A stretch of DNA of 64,000 nucleotides from Scopulibacillus_A cellulosilyticus (GTDB lineage Bacteria > Bacillota > Bacilli > Bacillales > Sporolactobacillaceae): positions 150,888 through 214,887 of the forward strand of contig NZ_JBHTCO010000014.1 of the NCBI RefSeq assembly GCF_042665295.1. The letters are read 5' to 3'. Of this stretch, positions 33,428 through 42,392 are shown piece by piece. Below the pieces are notes generated by a model, which was given only the letters and a program-made list of their open reading frames with translations, ran no database searches and was not told the DNA's origin. Within the stretch, counting starts at the first letter, position 1; each line of letters starts with the position of its first letter. The translations under genes were made by a program, and so were the position numbers.

Positions 33428-34198
33428 ATGAACATTTATGTCATTATGAAACGCACCTTTGATACAGAAGAAAAAATTGCTGTCGAAAATGGCAAAATTT
33501 CCGATGACGGGGTTGAATATATCATTAATCCTTATGATGAATATGCCATAGAAGAAGCTATTCAACTTCGCGATGCACATGATGGTGAAATAACTGTTGT
33601 GTCAATCGGCGATGAAGAAACAGAAAAAGAACTTCGCACGGCGCTTGCTATGGGTTGCGATAAAGCGGTATTGATTAACAATGAAGATATCGAGGATTAT
33701 GATCAAGTATCGACAGCAACAATTTTAGCCAAATTTTTTGAAGATAAGGAATATGATATCATTTTGGGCGGAAATGTATCCGTTGACAACGGCACTGGCC
33801 AGATTGGTCCGAGATTAGCGGAAAAATTAGGGATAGCCCATATAACAACGATTGTCAGTTTAGAGGTATCAGAAGGTACAGCTACGGTTGAACGTGATGT
33901 AGAAGGTGACATTGAAACGATTGAGGCTTCTTTACCATTGCTTGTGACAGCTCAACAAGGCTTGAATGAACCAAGATATCCTTCATTGCCGGGCATCATG
34001 AAAGCGAAGAAAAAACCGCTTGAAGTATTGGAATTAGATGATCTGGACCTTGATGAAGACGATGTAGAAGGTCAAACAGAGGTCATTGATGTCTTCTTGC
34101 CGCCTAAGAAAGAGGCAGGCAGAATTCTTGAAGGCGAACTGGAAGAGCAGGCAAAAGAACTCGTGAAATGTCTAAGATCTGAAGCAAAGGTAATATAA
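33428..34198 (+). CDS. etfB: Electron transfer flavoprotein beta subunit
   Basis: Subunit of 256 residues that binds AMP in the ETF dimer, which takes electrons from acyl-CoA dehydrogenases to the respiratory chain. The family signature GTGQIGPRLAEKLGIAHITTIVSLE and VTAQQGLNEPRYPSLPGIMKAKKKPLE are visible. GGGAGG precedes the ATG. Operon member; etfA follows at 15 bases. Confidence 0.96.
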   Translation: MNIYVIMKRTFDTEEKIAVENGKISDDGVEYIINPYDEYAIEEAIQLRDAHDGEITVVSIGDEETEKELRTALAMGCDKAVLINNEDIEDYDQVSTATILAKFFEDKEYDIILGGNVSVDNGTGQIGPRLAEKLGIAHITTIVSLEVSEGTATVERDVEGDIETIEASLPLLVTAQQGLNEPRYPSLPGIMKAKKKPLEVLELDDLDLDEDDVEGQTEVIDVFLPPKKEAGRILEGELEEQAKELVKCLRSEAKVI

Positions 34199-34213
34199 GA
34201 AGGGGGACTTAAA

Positions 34214-35188
34214 ATGGCACGAAAAACACTTGTTCTGGCAGAAGCCCGTGACGGCGGACTCCGTCATGTTTCATACGAAGCGATTGCGGCAGGTAAAAAA
34301 ATTGCAGACGGAGGTGAAGTAGTTGCCGTCCTCTGCGGTGACAGCATTGCCGATCTTGCACCGTCACTTGGTCATTACGGTGCGGACCGAATTTTGACTG
34401 TTGAAAACGATAACCTGAAAAATTATACACCTGACGGCTATAAACAGGCTTTAACGCAAGTGATTGACTCTGAACAACCCGAAGCCATTGTCATGGGACA
34501 TACAGCAATGGGCAAAGATTTGTCAGCGGGACTGGCGAGCCGCCTCAATTGCGGACTAGTATCTGATGTCACCGGCATTGAATCAGATGGAGAGCTTGTT
34601 TTTGTCAGACCGGTATACGCAGGCAAGGCTTTTGAGAAAAAACAGATTAAAGACGGCATCGTTTTTGTAACGATTCGTCCAAATAATATTGATGCCTTAG
34701 AAAAAGACGAATCTAAAGAAGCTGTTGTAAATGCCTTTGATGTCGCCATTAAGGATCTGCGCACGATTGTTAAAGATATTGTGAAAAAGACAACTTCAGG
34801 CGTGGACTTATCAGAGGCTAAAATTATTATATCCGGCGGCAGGGGAGTGAAAAGCGAAGAAGGCTTTGAACCGCTGAAGGAATTAGCAGAAGTGCTTGGC
34901 GGAGCGGTCGGCGCTTCCCGAGGTGCCTGTGATGCCGGTTATTGCGACTATTCATTGCAAATCGGGCAAACCGGTAAAGTCGTCACACCTGACCTTTATA
35001 TTGCCTGCGGTATTTCAGGTGCCATTCAGCATTTGGCCGGTATGTCAAACTCGAAAGTTATTGTCGCCATTAATAAAGACCCTGAAGCCAATATCTTCAA
35101 TGTTGCGGATTATGGTATTGTCGGTGATCTTTTTGAGGTTGTTCCATTACTGACCAAACATTTTAAAGAGATTCTCCAGGAAGCCTAA
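34214..35188 (+). CDS. etfA: Electron transfer flavoprotein alpha subunit
   Basis: FAD-binding subunit of 324 residues. The C-terminal FAD domain (about 195-320) contains SGGRGVKSEEGFEPLKELAE, VGASRGACDAGY and the signature DLYIACGISGAIQHLAGM. GAAGGGGG precedes the ATG. Last gene of the fatty-acid operon. The spacer to trxA shows no strong terminator. Confidence 0.96.
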   Translation: MARKTLVLAEARDGGLRHVSYEAIAAGKKIADGGEVVAVLCGDSIADLAPSLGHYGADRILTVENDNLKNYTPDGYKQALTQVIDSEQPEAIVMGHTAMGKDLSAGLASRLNCGLVSDVTGIESDGELVFVRPVYAGKAFEKKQIKDGIVFVTIRPNNIDALEKDESKEAVVNAFDVAIKDLRTIVKDIVKKTTSGVDLSEAKIIISGGRGVKSEEGFEPLKELAEVLGGAVGASRGACDAGYCDYSLQIGQTGKVVTPDLYIACGISGAIQHLAGMSNSKVIVAINKDPEANIFNVADYGIVGDLFEVVPLLTKHFKEILQEA

Positions 35189-35308
35189 TTATTTTAGTTT
35201 TTAATTTCCTCATAATATTGAAGACCTATCAATGGCATAACTAAATAAGAGATGATATACTTCTTCATAAGAAAGGTATGTTATTGATAAAGGAGGAAAT
35301 TTTAGGAT

Positions 35309-35623
35309 ATGGCAATACAAAATGTTACTGACCAAAACTTTTCTGAAGCAATTTCCAGCGGCTTAGTATTAGTCGACTTTTGGGCACCATGGTGCGGACC
35401 TTGTAAAATGATTGCACCAGTGCTTGAAGAAGTTGATTCAGAAATGAGCGACAAGGTACAAATTGTTAAGCTTAACGTTGATGATAATCAAAATACGGCA
35501 AGTGAATACGGAGTCATGAGCATTCCGACTCTTATCGTATTTAAAGACGGGGAAATCGTTGATAAAGTTGTTGGTTTTCAACCTAAAGAAGCTTTAATCA
35601 ATGTTATCGAAAAGCATCAGTAA
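35309..35623 (+). CDS. trxA: Thioredoxin
   Basis: Small thiol-disulfide oxidoreductase of 104 residues. The active site WCGPC has C29 and C32, and the cis-proline loop MSIPTLI is in place. It reduces ribonucleotide reductase and many cytosolic disulfides. AAAGGAGG lies about 12 bases before the ATG. A possible -10 TATACT (35256-35261) precedes it. A repeat core and a terminator follow. Confidence 0.97.
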   Translation: MAIQNVTDQNFSEAISSGLVLVDFWAPWCGPCKMIAPVLEEVDSEMSDKVQIVKLNVDDNQNTASEYGVMSIPTLIVFKDGEIVDKVVGFQPKEALINVIEKHQ

Positions 35624-35625
35624 AA

Positions 35626-35640
35626 CTTGCCGATTGGCAG
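35626..35640. repeat. CTTGCCGATTGGCAG repeat core, copy 2
   Basis: Fifteen bases identical to the palindromic core of the repeats at 18562 and 43664, apart from a missing A. It starts 3 bases after the trxA stop. The longer flanking part of the repeat is not present. Confidence 0.6.
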
Positions 35641-35648
35641 TATAAAAG

Positions 35649-35683
35649 AAAAACATGAAGTCCTTCGGGGCTTCATGTTTTTA
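35649..35683 (+). terminator. trxA terminator
   Basis: AAACATGAAG (35651-35660) and CTTCATGTTT (35671-35680) form a perfect 10-bp stem followed by T. Confidence 0.9.
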
Positions 35684-35702
35684 ATTTATTTCTCGGGAAA
35701 TG

Positions 35703-35731
35703 TTGAAAACTGGCGTGACGCATCCTAATAT
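35703..35731 (+). promoter_or_regulatory. uvrC promoter
   Basis: TTGAAA and TAATAT are separated by 17 bases. No clear LexA box was seen next to it. Confidence 0.5.
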
Positions 35732-35789
35732 ATATAAGTATGTGTATAAAAAATTCTAAGGTGACTATATAACAAAGGAATGAACGCCA

Positions 35790-37562
35790 ATGTCTACCTT
35801 AAAAGAAAAGCTTGATTTACTTCCGGCTCAGCCTGGATGTTATTTAATGAAAAACCAGTACGGACAAATTATTTATGTAGGGAAAGCCAAAAATTTAAAA
35901 AATCGGGTCCGCTCTTATTTTACAGGATCTCATGATGCAAAAACTCAGAGGTTAGTCAGTGATATATGCGATTTTGAATATATTGTTGTGTCATCAGAGA
36001 TTGAGTCCCTTATACTAGAAATGAATTTAATAAAAAAACATGAACCTAAATATAATGTCATGTTAAAGGATGATAAGAGCTATCCCTATATCAAGTTAAC
36101 ATCTGAGAAGCACCCGCGCTTGATTATTACGCGGAAAGTAAAAAAGAACAGCGGGAAATATTTTGGGCCTTACCCTAATGCGACAGCTGCTTCGGAAACA
36201 AAACGGCTGCTGGATCGTCTTTATCCGCTTAGAAAATGCCGGACACTGCCGGATAGAGTTTGTCTATATTATCATATCGGTCAATGTTTAGCCCCGTGTG
36301 TCAATGATATATCTGAAGAAACATATAAAGAAATGACAGATAATATCATCCGCTTTTTAAATGGCGGTCATCAAGATGTCAAACAGGATTTAGAAAAAAA
36401 GATGGCAAAGGCGGCTGAAGAACTTAATTTTGAGCATGCTAAAGAGCTTCGCGATCAAATACGTCATATTGAAACGATCATGGAAAAACAAAATGTGCTT
36501 TTTGGTGATTTACATGACAGGGATGTTTTTGGTTATGCGATTGATAAAGGCTGGATGTGTGTCCAAGTCTTTTTTATCAGACAAGGTAAACTCATTGAAC
36601 GCGACGTTTCAATTTTTCCTTTTTATCAAGAACCTGAAGAGGATCTTTTAACATATATTGGCCAATTTTACTTGCATCAAAACCATTTAAAGCCTAAAGA
36701 GATACTCATTCCTCAATCCATTAATGATCAATTAGTCAATCAGATGCTTGAAGTTCCGGTTCATCAACCAAAAAGAGGGAAGAAAAAAGAACTTGTTGAA
36801 ATGGCGGAAAAAAATGCAAAGATTGCCTTGAAAGAAAAATTCGCCTTAATTGAACGGGATGAATCACGGACGATAAGAGCGGTAGAGAATTTGGGCAAGC
36901 ACCTGAATATTGAAACGCCAAGACGTATAGAAACCTTTGATAATTCGAATATACAAGGTGTCCATCCTGTATCAGCAATGGTTGTTTTTGAAGACGGCAA
37001 ACCTAATAAAAAAGAATATCGTAAATATAATATCAAAACCGTTAAAGGTCCTGATGATGTCGCCACAATGCGTGAAGTTGTAAGAAGACGTTATTCAAGG
37101 GTCCTAAAAGAAAAATCGCCATTACCTGATCTCATTTTGATTGACGGGGGCAAAGGGCAAATGTCAGCGGCGATTGATGTTCTGGAAAATGAATTGGGCC
37201 TTACTATCCCTGTTTGCGGATTAGTAAAAGACGAAAAACACAGAACCTCTCAGCTTGTTATGGGTGAGACGCAAGAAATTATCCCTTTGGATCGGAATAG
37301 TCAAGAATTTTATTTGCTCCAACGTATTCAAGATGAAGTCCACCGGTTTGCTATCACTTTTCATCGGCAAATTCGGGACAAAAGTATGACAAAGTCTATT
37401 TTGGATGATATCCAGGGCATTGGACCTAAGAGAAAGCAAGCCCTGCTAAAACATTTTGGATCAATAAAAAAAATTCGTGAGGCAACTGTTGAAGATCTTA
37501 TAAATTCAGGACTCCCATCGAATACCGCCAAAAAGGTTAAAGACTATTTAGATAAAAATTAA
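35790..37562 (+). CDS. uvrC: UvrC, excinuclease subunit C
   Basis: Nucleotide excision repair nuclease of 590 residues that cuts both sides of a lesion within UvrBC. An N-terminal GIY-YIG domain (about 12-92, QPGCYLMKNQYGQIIYVGKAK) makes the 3' cut. A UVR motif (about 197-232) binds UvrB. The RNase H-like domain (about 370-500) has the IDGGKGQM acidic site for the 5' cut, and two helix-hairpin-helix motifs close the protein (IQGIGPKRKQALLKHFG). AAAGGA precedes the ATG. It is followed by the lysC riboswitch. Confidence 0.96.
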   Translation: MSTLKEKLDLLPAQPGCYLMKNQYGQIIYVGKAKNLKNRVRSYFTGSHDAKTQRLVSDICDFEYIVVSSEIESLILEMNLIKKHEPKYNVMLKDDKSYPYIKLTSEKHPRLIITRKVKKNSGKYFGPYPNATAASETKRLLDRLYPLRKCRTLPDRVCLYYHIGQCLAPCVNDISEETYKEMTDNIIRFLNGGHQDVKQDLEKKMAKAAEELNFEHAKELRDQIRHIETIMEKQNVLFGDLHDRDVFGYAIDKGWMCVQVFFIRQGKLIERDVSIFPFYQEPEEDLLTYIGQFYLHQNHLKPKEILIPQSINDQLVNQMLEVPVHQPKRGKKKELVEMAEKNAKIALKEKFALIERDESRTIRAVENLGKHLNIETPRRIETFDNSNIQGVHPVSAMVVFEDGKPNKKEYRKYNIKTVKGPDDVATMREVVRRRYSRVLKEKSPLPDLILIDGGKGQMSAAIDVLENELGLTIPVCGLVKDEKHRTSQLVMGETQEIIPLDRNSQEFYLLQRIQDEVHRFAITFHRQIRDKSMTKSILDDIQGIGPKRKQALLKHFGSIKKIREATVEDLINSGLPSNTAKKVKDYLDKN

Positions 37563-37570
37563 AAAATCAG

Positions 37571-37599
37571 TTGTTTACAAAAAGATTCTTTGCTATAAT
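37571..37599 (+). promoter_or_regulatory. lysC promoter
   Basis: TTGTTT and TATAAT are separated by 17 bases, just upstream of the riboswitch. Confidence 0.75.
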
Positions 37600-37605
37600 A
37601 CAAAC

Positions 37606-37851
37606 TAATTTCATAAGAAGCTTTTAGTGATAGAGGCGCGGGTCTCAAGAGTAGACTATCTAAGAATATTGAGATTTGATGATGATAGTTGAAAGGGTGG
37701 CTCGCCGAAGCAGAGAAGTGCTCAATCATTTTTTTGCTGGACCTGGATTGAATAAATGCAGGGCTGTCACACTTTTTAAGAGTGTGGAGTACTATCTCAG
37801 CATGTTGTAGGAATATCAGCAGCAGTGGGTAGCGCTCACTGCTGTTTTTTT
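37606..37851 (+). ncRNA. lysine riboswitch (L box)
   Basis: The conserved L-box elements appear in order: GTGATAGAGGCGCG, GTCTCAAGAGTA, GAAAGGGTGGCTCGCCGAAG, GCTGGACCTG with CAGGGCTGTC, and GAGTACTATC closing the basal stem (aptamer about 37626-37800). The terminator CAGCAGTG/CACTGCTG at 37820-37844 is followed by seven T. Lysine binding should favour the terminator and shut off lysC. The stretch 37852-37988 after it is plain leader. Confidence 0.95.
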
Positions 37852-37988
37852 ATTGCTATCTATATTCAGAATAATCGATAGTATAAGGTCTGTGCGATCA
37901 CCGCCGCTTGGCGGGTTAACGATAGCCGGGTTTTCTTTCCTATTCCATCAGCTGGGAACTTATAAAAAGAGAGAGGGGAGAAATCTTA

Positions 37989-39221
37989 ATGACGCTAACT
38001 GTTATGAAATTTGGCGGAACATCAGTTGCAAATGTAGAAAAAATAAGGCGTGCTGCACATCGTATTGAGCAAAAGGCCGACTCGGGAGAACAGGTCATTG
38101 TTGTTGTTTCGGCAATGGGAAAAACAACCGACCACTTAGTTAATTTGGCAGGAGAAATTTCTAACCGCCCGAGCAAATGTGAACTTGACCTACTCCTTTC
38201 AACAGGGGAGCAAGTTACATCCTCTTTATTAGCCATGCTATTAAAGGAAGATGGATATGATGCAGTTGCATTGACAGGGTGGCAAGCCGGGTTTTACACG
38301 GATGATACTCATGGAAATGCAAGAATATTACAAATTGAAGAAAGCAAAATTTCCGAATATCTTGAGCAGCAAAAAATTGTAGTTGTGGCAGGGTTTCAAG
38401 GAGTGACCCAATCAGGACAGGTCACAACATTAGGCAGGGGAGGCTCAGATACATCAGCAGTTGCGCTTGCATCAGCATTTGCTGCTGATCTTTGTGAAAT
38501 TTATACCGATGTTACCGGTGTTTTTACGGTTGATCCGAGATATGTAGAAACTGCAAGAAAGCTTGATGAAATTAGTTATGATGAAATGTTAGAAATGGCC
38601 TATTTAGGTGCAGGAGTCTTGCATCCAAGAGCCGTTGAATATGCAAAGAACGATAAAATTAAGCTGGTTGTAAGATCTTCATTTTCAAATGAGGAAGGGA
38701 CTATGGTTAAGGAGTGTGTATCAATGGAAAACCAACGGGCTGTAAGAGGATTAGCTTTTGAAAAACATGTTACTAAGTTGACACTTTTAGATCTGCCAAA
38801 TGACAAAGACACGCTGTCAAAGGTTTTTAATATTTTAGCCAATGCACAAATTAATGTTGATATTATTATTCAAAATGTTTTTAAAGATGAAGTGACAAAC
38901 CTTTCTTTTACAATTGATGATAGTTCACTTGCGGATGCTTTAGACGTACTTAACCAAGCCAAAAGGATTCTTCGCTTTAGTGAAATTGATATTGAATCTA
39001 ATTTAGCTAAAGTATCGATTATTGGATCTGGAATGACATCAAATCCTGGAGTAGCTGCGAAAATGTTTACCACATTAAATGACGATGGAATAAGAGTGAA
39101 AATGGTTAGTACTTCAGAAATTAAGGTTTCTACCATTGTAGATGAAAAAGACCTGTCGCTGTCGTTAAATATTTTGCATCAGGCTTTTGAACTGGAAGAA
39201 AAAGAAGTTATAGTAAATTGA
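37989..39221 (+). CDS. lysC: Aspartate kinase, lysine-controlled
   Basis: First step of the aspartate family (lysine, diaminopimelate). The 410-residue protein has the amino acid kinase domain (about 1-245) with MKFGGTSVANVEKI and TLGRGGSDTSAVALA, and two ACT domains for feedback control (about 262-400). GAGGGGAG precedes the ATG. The lysine riboswitch upstream and the near identical length to B. subtilis LysC (408) point to the lysine-responsive isoenzyme. It also contains an internal start for a separate beta subunit. Confidence 0.95.
   Translation: MTLTVMKFGGTSVANVEKIRRAAHRIEQKADSGEQVIVVVSAMGKTTDHLVNLAGEISNRPSKCELDLLLSTGEQVTSSLLAMLLKEDGYDAVALTGWQAGFYTDDTHGNARILQIEESKISEYLEQQKIVVVAGFQGVTQSGQVTTLGRGGSDTSAVALASAFAADLCEIYTDVTGVFTVDPRYVETARKLDEISYDEMLEMAYLGAGVLHPRAVEYAKNDKIKLVVRSSFSNEEGTMVKECVSMENQRAVRGLAFEKHVTKLTLLDLPNDKDTLSKVFNILANAQINVDIIIQNVFKDEVTNLSFTIDDSSLADALDVLNQAKRILRFSEIDIESNLAKVSIIGSGMTSNPGVAAKMFTTLNDDGIRVKMVSTSEIKVSTIVDEKDLSLSLNILHQAFELEEKEVIVN
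38724..39221 (+). CDS. lysC: internal in-frame start, LysC beta subunit
   Basis: Within lysC, AAGGAGTG at 38709-38716 is a good ribosome site 7 bases before an in-frame ATG at 38724 (Met246). It would give a 165-residue protein consisting of the two ACT domains, starting MENQRAVRGLAFEK. B. subtilis makes exactly such a beta subunit (about 163 residues) from an internal start at the same place, forming an alpha2-beta2 enzyme. Seen: the site and frame. Inferred: its use. Confidence 0.75.
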   Translation: MENQRAVRGLAFEKHVTKLTLLDLPNDKDTLSKVFNILANAQINVDIIIQNVFKDEVTNLSFTIDDSSLADALDVLNQAKRILRFSEIDIESNLAKVSIIGSGMTSNPGVAAKMFTTLNDDGIRVKMVSTSEIKVSTIVDEKDLSLSLNILHQAFELEEKEVIVN

Positions 39222-39245
39222 TAATAGGGGAATATAAAAAAATGA

Positions 39246-39273
39246 GGCTGTCGAATAGTTCGACAGTCCCGTT
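39246..39273. terminator. terminator between lysC and yslB
   Basis: GGCTGTCGAA and TTCGACAGTC form a 10-bp stem (one G-U pair) with a three-base loop, followed by CCGTTTT. It serves lysC and possibly the convergent yslB. Confidence 0.75.
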
Positions 39274-39759
39274 TTATACTTTATCATTTTTTTGTGAGCT
39301 GTTTATAGGTCTAATCATATCCTTAAAGTCCCACTTAACATGAAAGGTTACATGTTTTACCTTTGCGTTTCTTGGTTCAGCAAAGGCTTCTGCCACACAA
39401 TTTAATTGCCTTTGGAGCTGTTCTGCAAGAAAACCGGCCTCCAGGGAAAATGAGGTATTCGGGTCATCTTTCATCCGGGCTTCAATCAGATCTGATGACA
39501 GGTGAAAAGTTATTTTATCTTTTTGCTGATCGGCGACAGTCAGTGTGCCCCAAGCCGCATATGTAAAGAAAGCAACGATGTCTTCTATGGTATCGAGAGG
39601 GTATTGGCGGGCCAGTTTTCTGCCGGACCAATAAAGAATTGGCGAAAGTTCTTCACCAAGCAATTCAGGCAACAGAGCATTTCTTAATAATTCGTAACCG
39701 AATGCAGAAATTGTCGCATCACCGTAATATTCGGGTTTAGGATATGTAATTTTTGTCAT
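39274..39759 (-). CDS. yslB: YslB family protein (DUF2507)
   Basis: Protein of 161 residues with a YslB-like N-terminus (YYGDATISAFGYELLRNALLPELLGEE, LYWSGRKLARQYPL) and the C-terminal beta-rich VTFHVKWD. It resembles V4R/heme-NO-binding-like small ligand domains, but no ligand is known. GGAGGAG lies 8 bases before the ATG. In B. subtilis yslB lies between lysC and sdhC on the same strand; here it has the same place but is reversed and divergent from sdhCAB. Confidence 0.8.
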   Translation of the reverse strand: MTKITYPKPEYYGDATISAFGYELLRNALLPELLGEELSPILYWSGRKLARQYPLDTIEDIVAFFTYAAWGTLTVADQQKDKITFHLSSDLIEARMKDDPNTSFSLEAGFLAEQLQRQLNCVAEAFAEPRNAKVKHVTFHVKWDFKDMIRPINSSQKNDKV

Positions 39760-39845
39760 GTTGTATCTCCTCCATCCATTTTATTATAACGAGTAATCAA
39801 AAAAAGCTCTATGACAAATGTTCGAAAACGACATTCTTTATTGCC

Positions 39846-39874
39846 TTGACTGGTTATAGTGATGGGAGTACAAT
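39846..39874 (+). promoter_or_regulatory. sdhC promoter
   Basis: TTGACT and TACAAT are separated by 17 bases, leaving a leader of about 105 bases before sdhC. Confidence 0.7.
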
Positions 39875-39986
39875 GAACTTGTTACATTTACCAAACTTTT
39901 TGTTTGAGGTTGCAGATTCCCGCCATATGGCAAAAAACAACCAAATTCGACAAACTGTCCAAATCATAGGAAAAGGGGGAAAATTA

Positions 39987-40610
39987 ATGGCACAACGGGA
40001 TTTTGTTAGCCGCAGGCTACACTCATTTTTAGGACTCGTTCCAATTGGATTGTTCCTAGTTGTACACTTGACGGTCAATTACTTTGCAACAAGAGGGCCG
40101 GAATCATTTAACAAGGCAGCCGGATTTATGGAAAGCTTGCCGTATTTACTTTTCTTGGAAATCGTTTTCATCTATCTGCCAATTATATTCCATGCGATCT
40201 ATGGTGTTTATATTGCTTTTCAAGCAAAAACCAACGTTAATCGCTATGGATTTTTCCGTAACTGGATGTTCTTTCTGCAACGCTGGTCCGGAATTTTCTT
40301 AGTTATTTTTCTTGCATGGCACATTTGGGAAACGAGAATTGCAATGGCTTTAGGAACAACACTTAACTATGATATGATGGCTAATATTTTGGCTAATAAA
40401 GGCATGTTAGTCTTCTATATTATCGGTATATTAGCTGCTGTATTCCATTTTTCTAATGGTTTATGGTCTTTCTGTGTGCACTGGGGACTTATCGTAAGTC
40501 CAAGAGCACAACGTATTACTACATATGCTACTGTTGTCGTGTTTATATTATTAGCTTATGTCGGCATACGTGCGGTATTTGCATTTACTAATCCTGGATT
40601 AGCATTTTAG
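39987..40610 (+). CDS. sdhC: Succinate dehydrogenase cytochrome b558 subunit
   Basis: Membrane anchor of complex II, 207 residues, binding two haems b and menaquinone. Five hydrophobic segments are visible (about 12-32, 55-80, 98-122, 140-165, 180-202), with histidines placed in them (RLHSFLG, VVHLTVN, FHAIYG, AWHIWE, FHFSNGLW). The frame runs further upstream, but AAAGGGGGA at 39972-39980 and the family start MAQRDFVSRRLHS fix the ATG at 39987. First gene of sdhCAB. Confidence 0.95.
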   Translation: MAQRDFVSRRLHSFLGLVPIGLFLVVHLTVNYFATRGPESFNKAAGFMESLPYLLFLEIVFIYLPIIFHAIYGVYIAFQAKTNVNRYGFFRNWMFFLQRWSGIFLVIFLAWHIWETRIAMALGTTLNYDMMANILANKGMLVFYIIGILAAVFHFSNGLWSFCVHWGLIVSPRAQRITTYATVVVFILLAYVGIRAVFAFTNPGLAF

Positions 40611-40626
40611 TAGGGAGTGAGCCACT

Positions 40627-42378
40627 ATGAGTAAAGGAAAAATTATCGTTGTTGGCGGTGGGCTGGCAGGACTAATGGCAACAATTAAAGCTGCCGAAGC
40701 CGGCGTTGCTGTAGATCTCTTTTCAGTAGTTCCAGTTAAGCGCTCACATTCTGTTTGTGCCCAAGGTGGCATTAACGGTGCCGTTAATACAAAGGGTGAA
40801 GGCGATTCACCTTGGATACACTTTGATGATACGGTTTACGGCGGTGATTTTCTTGCGAATCAAGCGCAAGTAAAAGCCATGTGTGAAGCTGCCCCCGGCA
40901 TTATTTATTTAATGGACCGCATGGGGGTTATGTTCAGCAGGACACCTGAAGGGTTATTAGATTTCAGACGCTTTGGCGGCACGCAGCACCACCGGACAGC
41001 TTTCGCTGGTGCGACAACCGGCCAACAATTGTTATACGCTTTAGATGAACAAGTTCGCCGTCATGAAGTCGCCGGGCTTGTTAACAAATATGAGTACTGG
41101 GAATTCCTTTCTGCTGTTGTTGATGATGAACAAGTATGTAAAGGGATTGTTGCTCAAGATCTTAAATCCATGGAAATTAAATCTTTTGCGGCTGATGCTG
41201 TTATTATGGCGTCCGGCGGCTGCGGAATTATTTTTGGCAAGTCAACAAACTCTATGATTAATACTGGTACTGCTTCTTCCGCGCTGTATCAGCAAGGTGT
41301 TTATTATGCCAATGGAGAATTTATTCAAATCCATCCGACTGCTATTCCCGGCGATGATAAGCTTCGTTTGATGAGTGAATCAGCGCGCGGTGAAGGCGGA
41401 AGAGTATGGACATACAAAGATGGCAAACCTTGGTACTTCCTGGAAGAAAAATATCCGGCTTATGGCAACCTTGTTCCTCGTGATATTGCAACACGTGAGA
41501 TCTTTGATGTTTGTGTTAACCAAAAACTCGGCATTAATGGCGAAAATATGGTTTACTTAGATTTATCACATAAAGATCCTCATGAATTGGATGTCAAACT
41601 TGGCGGCATTATTGAGATTTATGAAAAATTTGTCGGCGAGGATCCGCATAAGGTTCCGATGAGGGTATTCCCTGCAGTCCACTATTCCATGGGCGGCATG
41701 TGGGTTGATATTAATCAAATGACTAATATTAAAGGCCTGTTTGCTTGCGGTGAATGTGAGTATCAATACCATGGTGCAAACCGTCTTGGCGCTAATTCAC
41801 TGTTATCAGCCATTTACGGCGGTATGATTACTGGTCCAAACGCCGTTGAATATATTGATGGATTAGACAAGCATGTTGAAGATTTATCTTCTTCGCTTTA
41901 TGACCAAAATACTAAGCGCGAACAAGAGAAATTCGAACATATTATGGGAATGGACGGTAAAGAAAATGCCTACGTTCTTCATAAAGAACTTGGTCAATGG
42001 ATGACTGAAAATGTTACTGTTGTTCGTGAAAACAAAAAGTTATTAGAAACTGACGATAAGCTTCAAGAGTTAATGGAACGTTATCAAAATATTAACGTTA
42101 ACGATACATCTAAATGGAACAATGGCGGTGCAGCATTTACGCGTCAATTATGGAATATGCTCCAACTTGCACGTGTTATTACAATTGGAGCGTATAATAG
42201 AAATGAAAGCCGCGGCGCTCATTATAAGCCTGAATTCCCTGAACGTAACGATGAGGAATGGTTAAAAACAACAAAAGCAAAATTCAATCCTGAGAAAAAC
42301 GGACCGGATTTTGAATATGAAGATGTGGATGTTTCATTTATCAAACCACGTAAACGCGATTATACGACAAAACATTAA
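40627..42378 (+). CDS. sdhA: Succinate dehydrogenase flavoprotein subunit
   Basis: Catalytic subunit of 583 residues with covalently bound FAD. The dinucleotide fold is VGGGLAGLMATIKAAEAG near the N-terminus, the flavin-linking SHSVCAQGGINGAV follows, and the active site has HPTAIPGDDKLRLMSE and SARGEGG. The capping and C-terminal helical domains are complete. It oxidises succinate to fumarate on the inner face of the membrane. AGGGAGTG precedes the ATG. Confidence 0.97.
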   Translation: MSKGKIIVVGGGLAGLMATIKAAEAGVAVDLFSVVPVKRSHSVCAQGGINGAVNTKGEGDSPWIHFDDTVYGGDFLANQAQVKAMCEAAPGIIYLMDRMGVMFSRTPEGLLDFRRFGGTQHHRTAFAGATTGQQLLYALDEQVRRHEVAGLVNKYEYWEFLSAVVDDEQVCKGIVAQDLKSMEIKSFAADAVIMASGGCGIIFGKSTNSMINTGTASSALYQQGVYYANGEFIQIHPTAIPGDDKLRLMSESARGEGGRVWTYKDGKPWYFLEEKYPAYGNLVPRDIATREIFDVCVNQKLGINGENMVYLDLSHKDPHELDVKLGGIIEIYEKFVGEDPHKVPMRVFPAVHYSMGGMWVDINQMTNIKGLFACGECEYQYHGANRLGANSLLSAIYGGMITGPNAVEYIDGLDKHVEDLSSSLYDQNTKREQEKFEHIMGMDGKENAYVLHKELGQWMTENVTVVRENKKLLETDDKLQELMERYQNINVNDTSKWNNGGAAFTRQLWNMLQLARVITIGAYNRNESRGAHYKPEFPERNDEEWLKTTKAKFNPEKNGPDFEYEDVDVSFIKPRKRDYTTKH

Positions 42379-42392
42379 TAGGGGGGAAAGTC

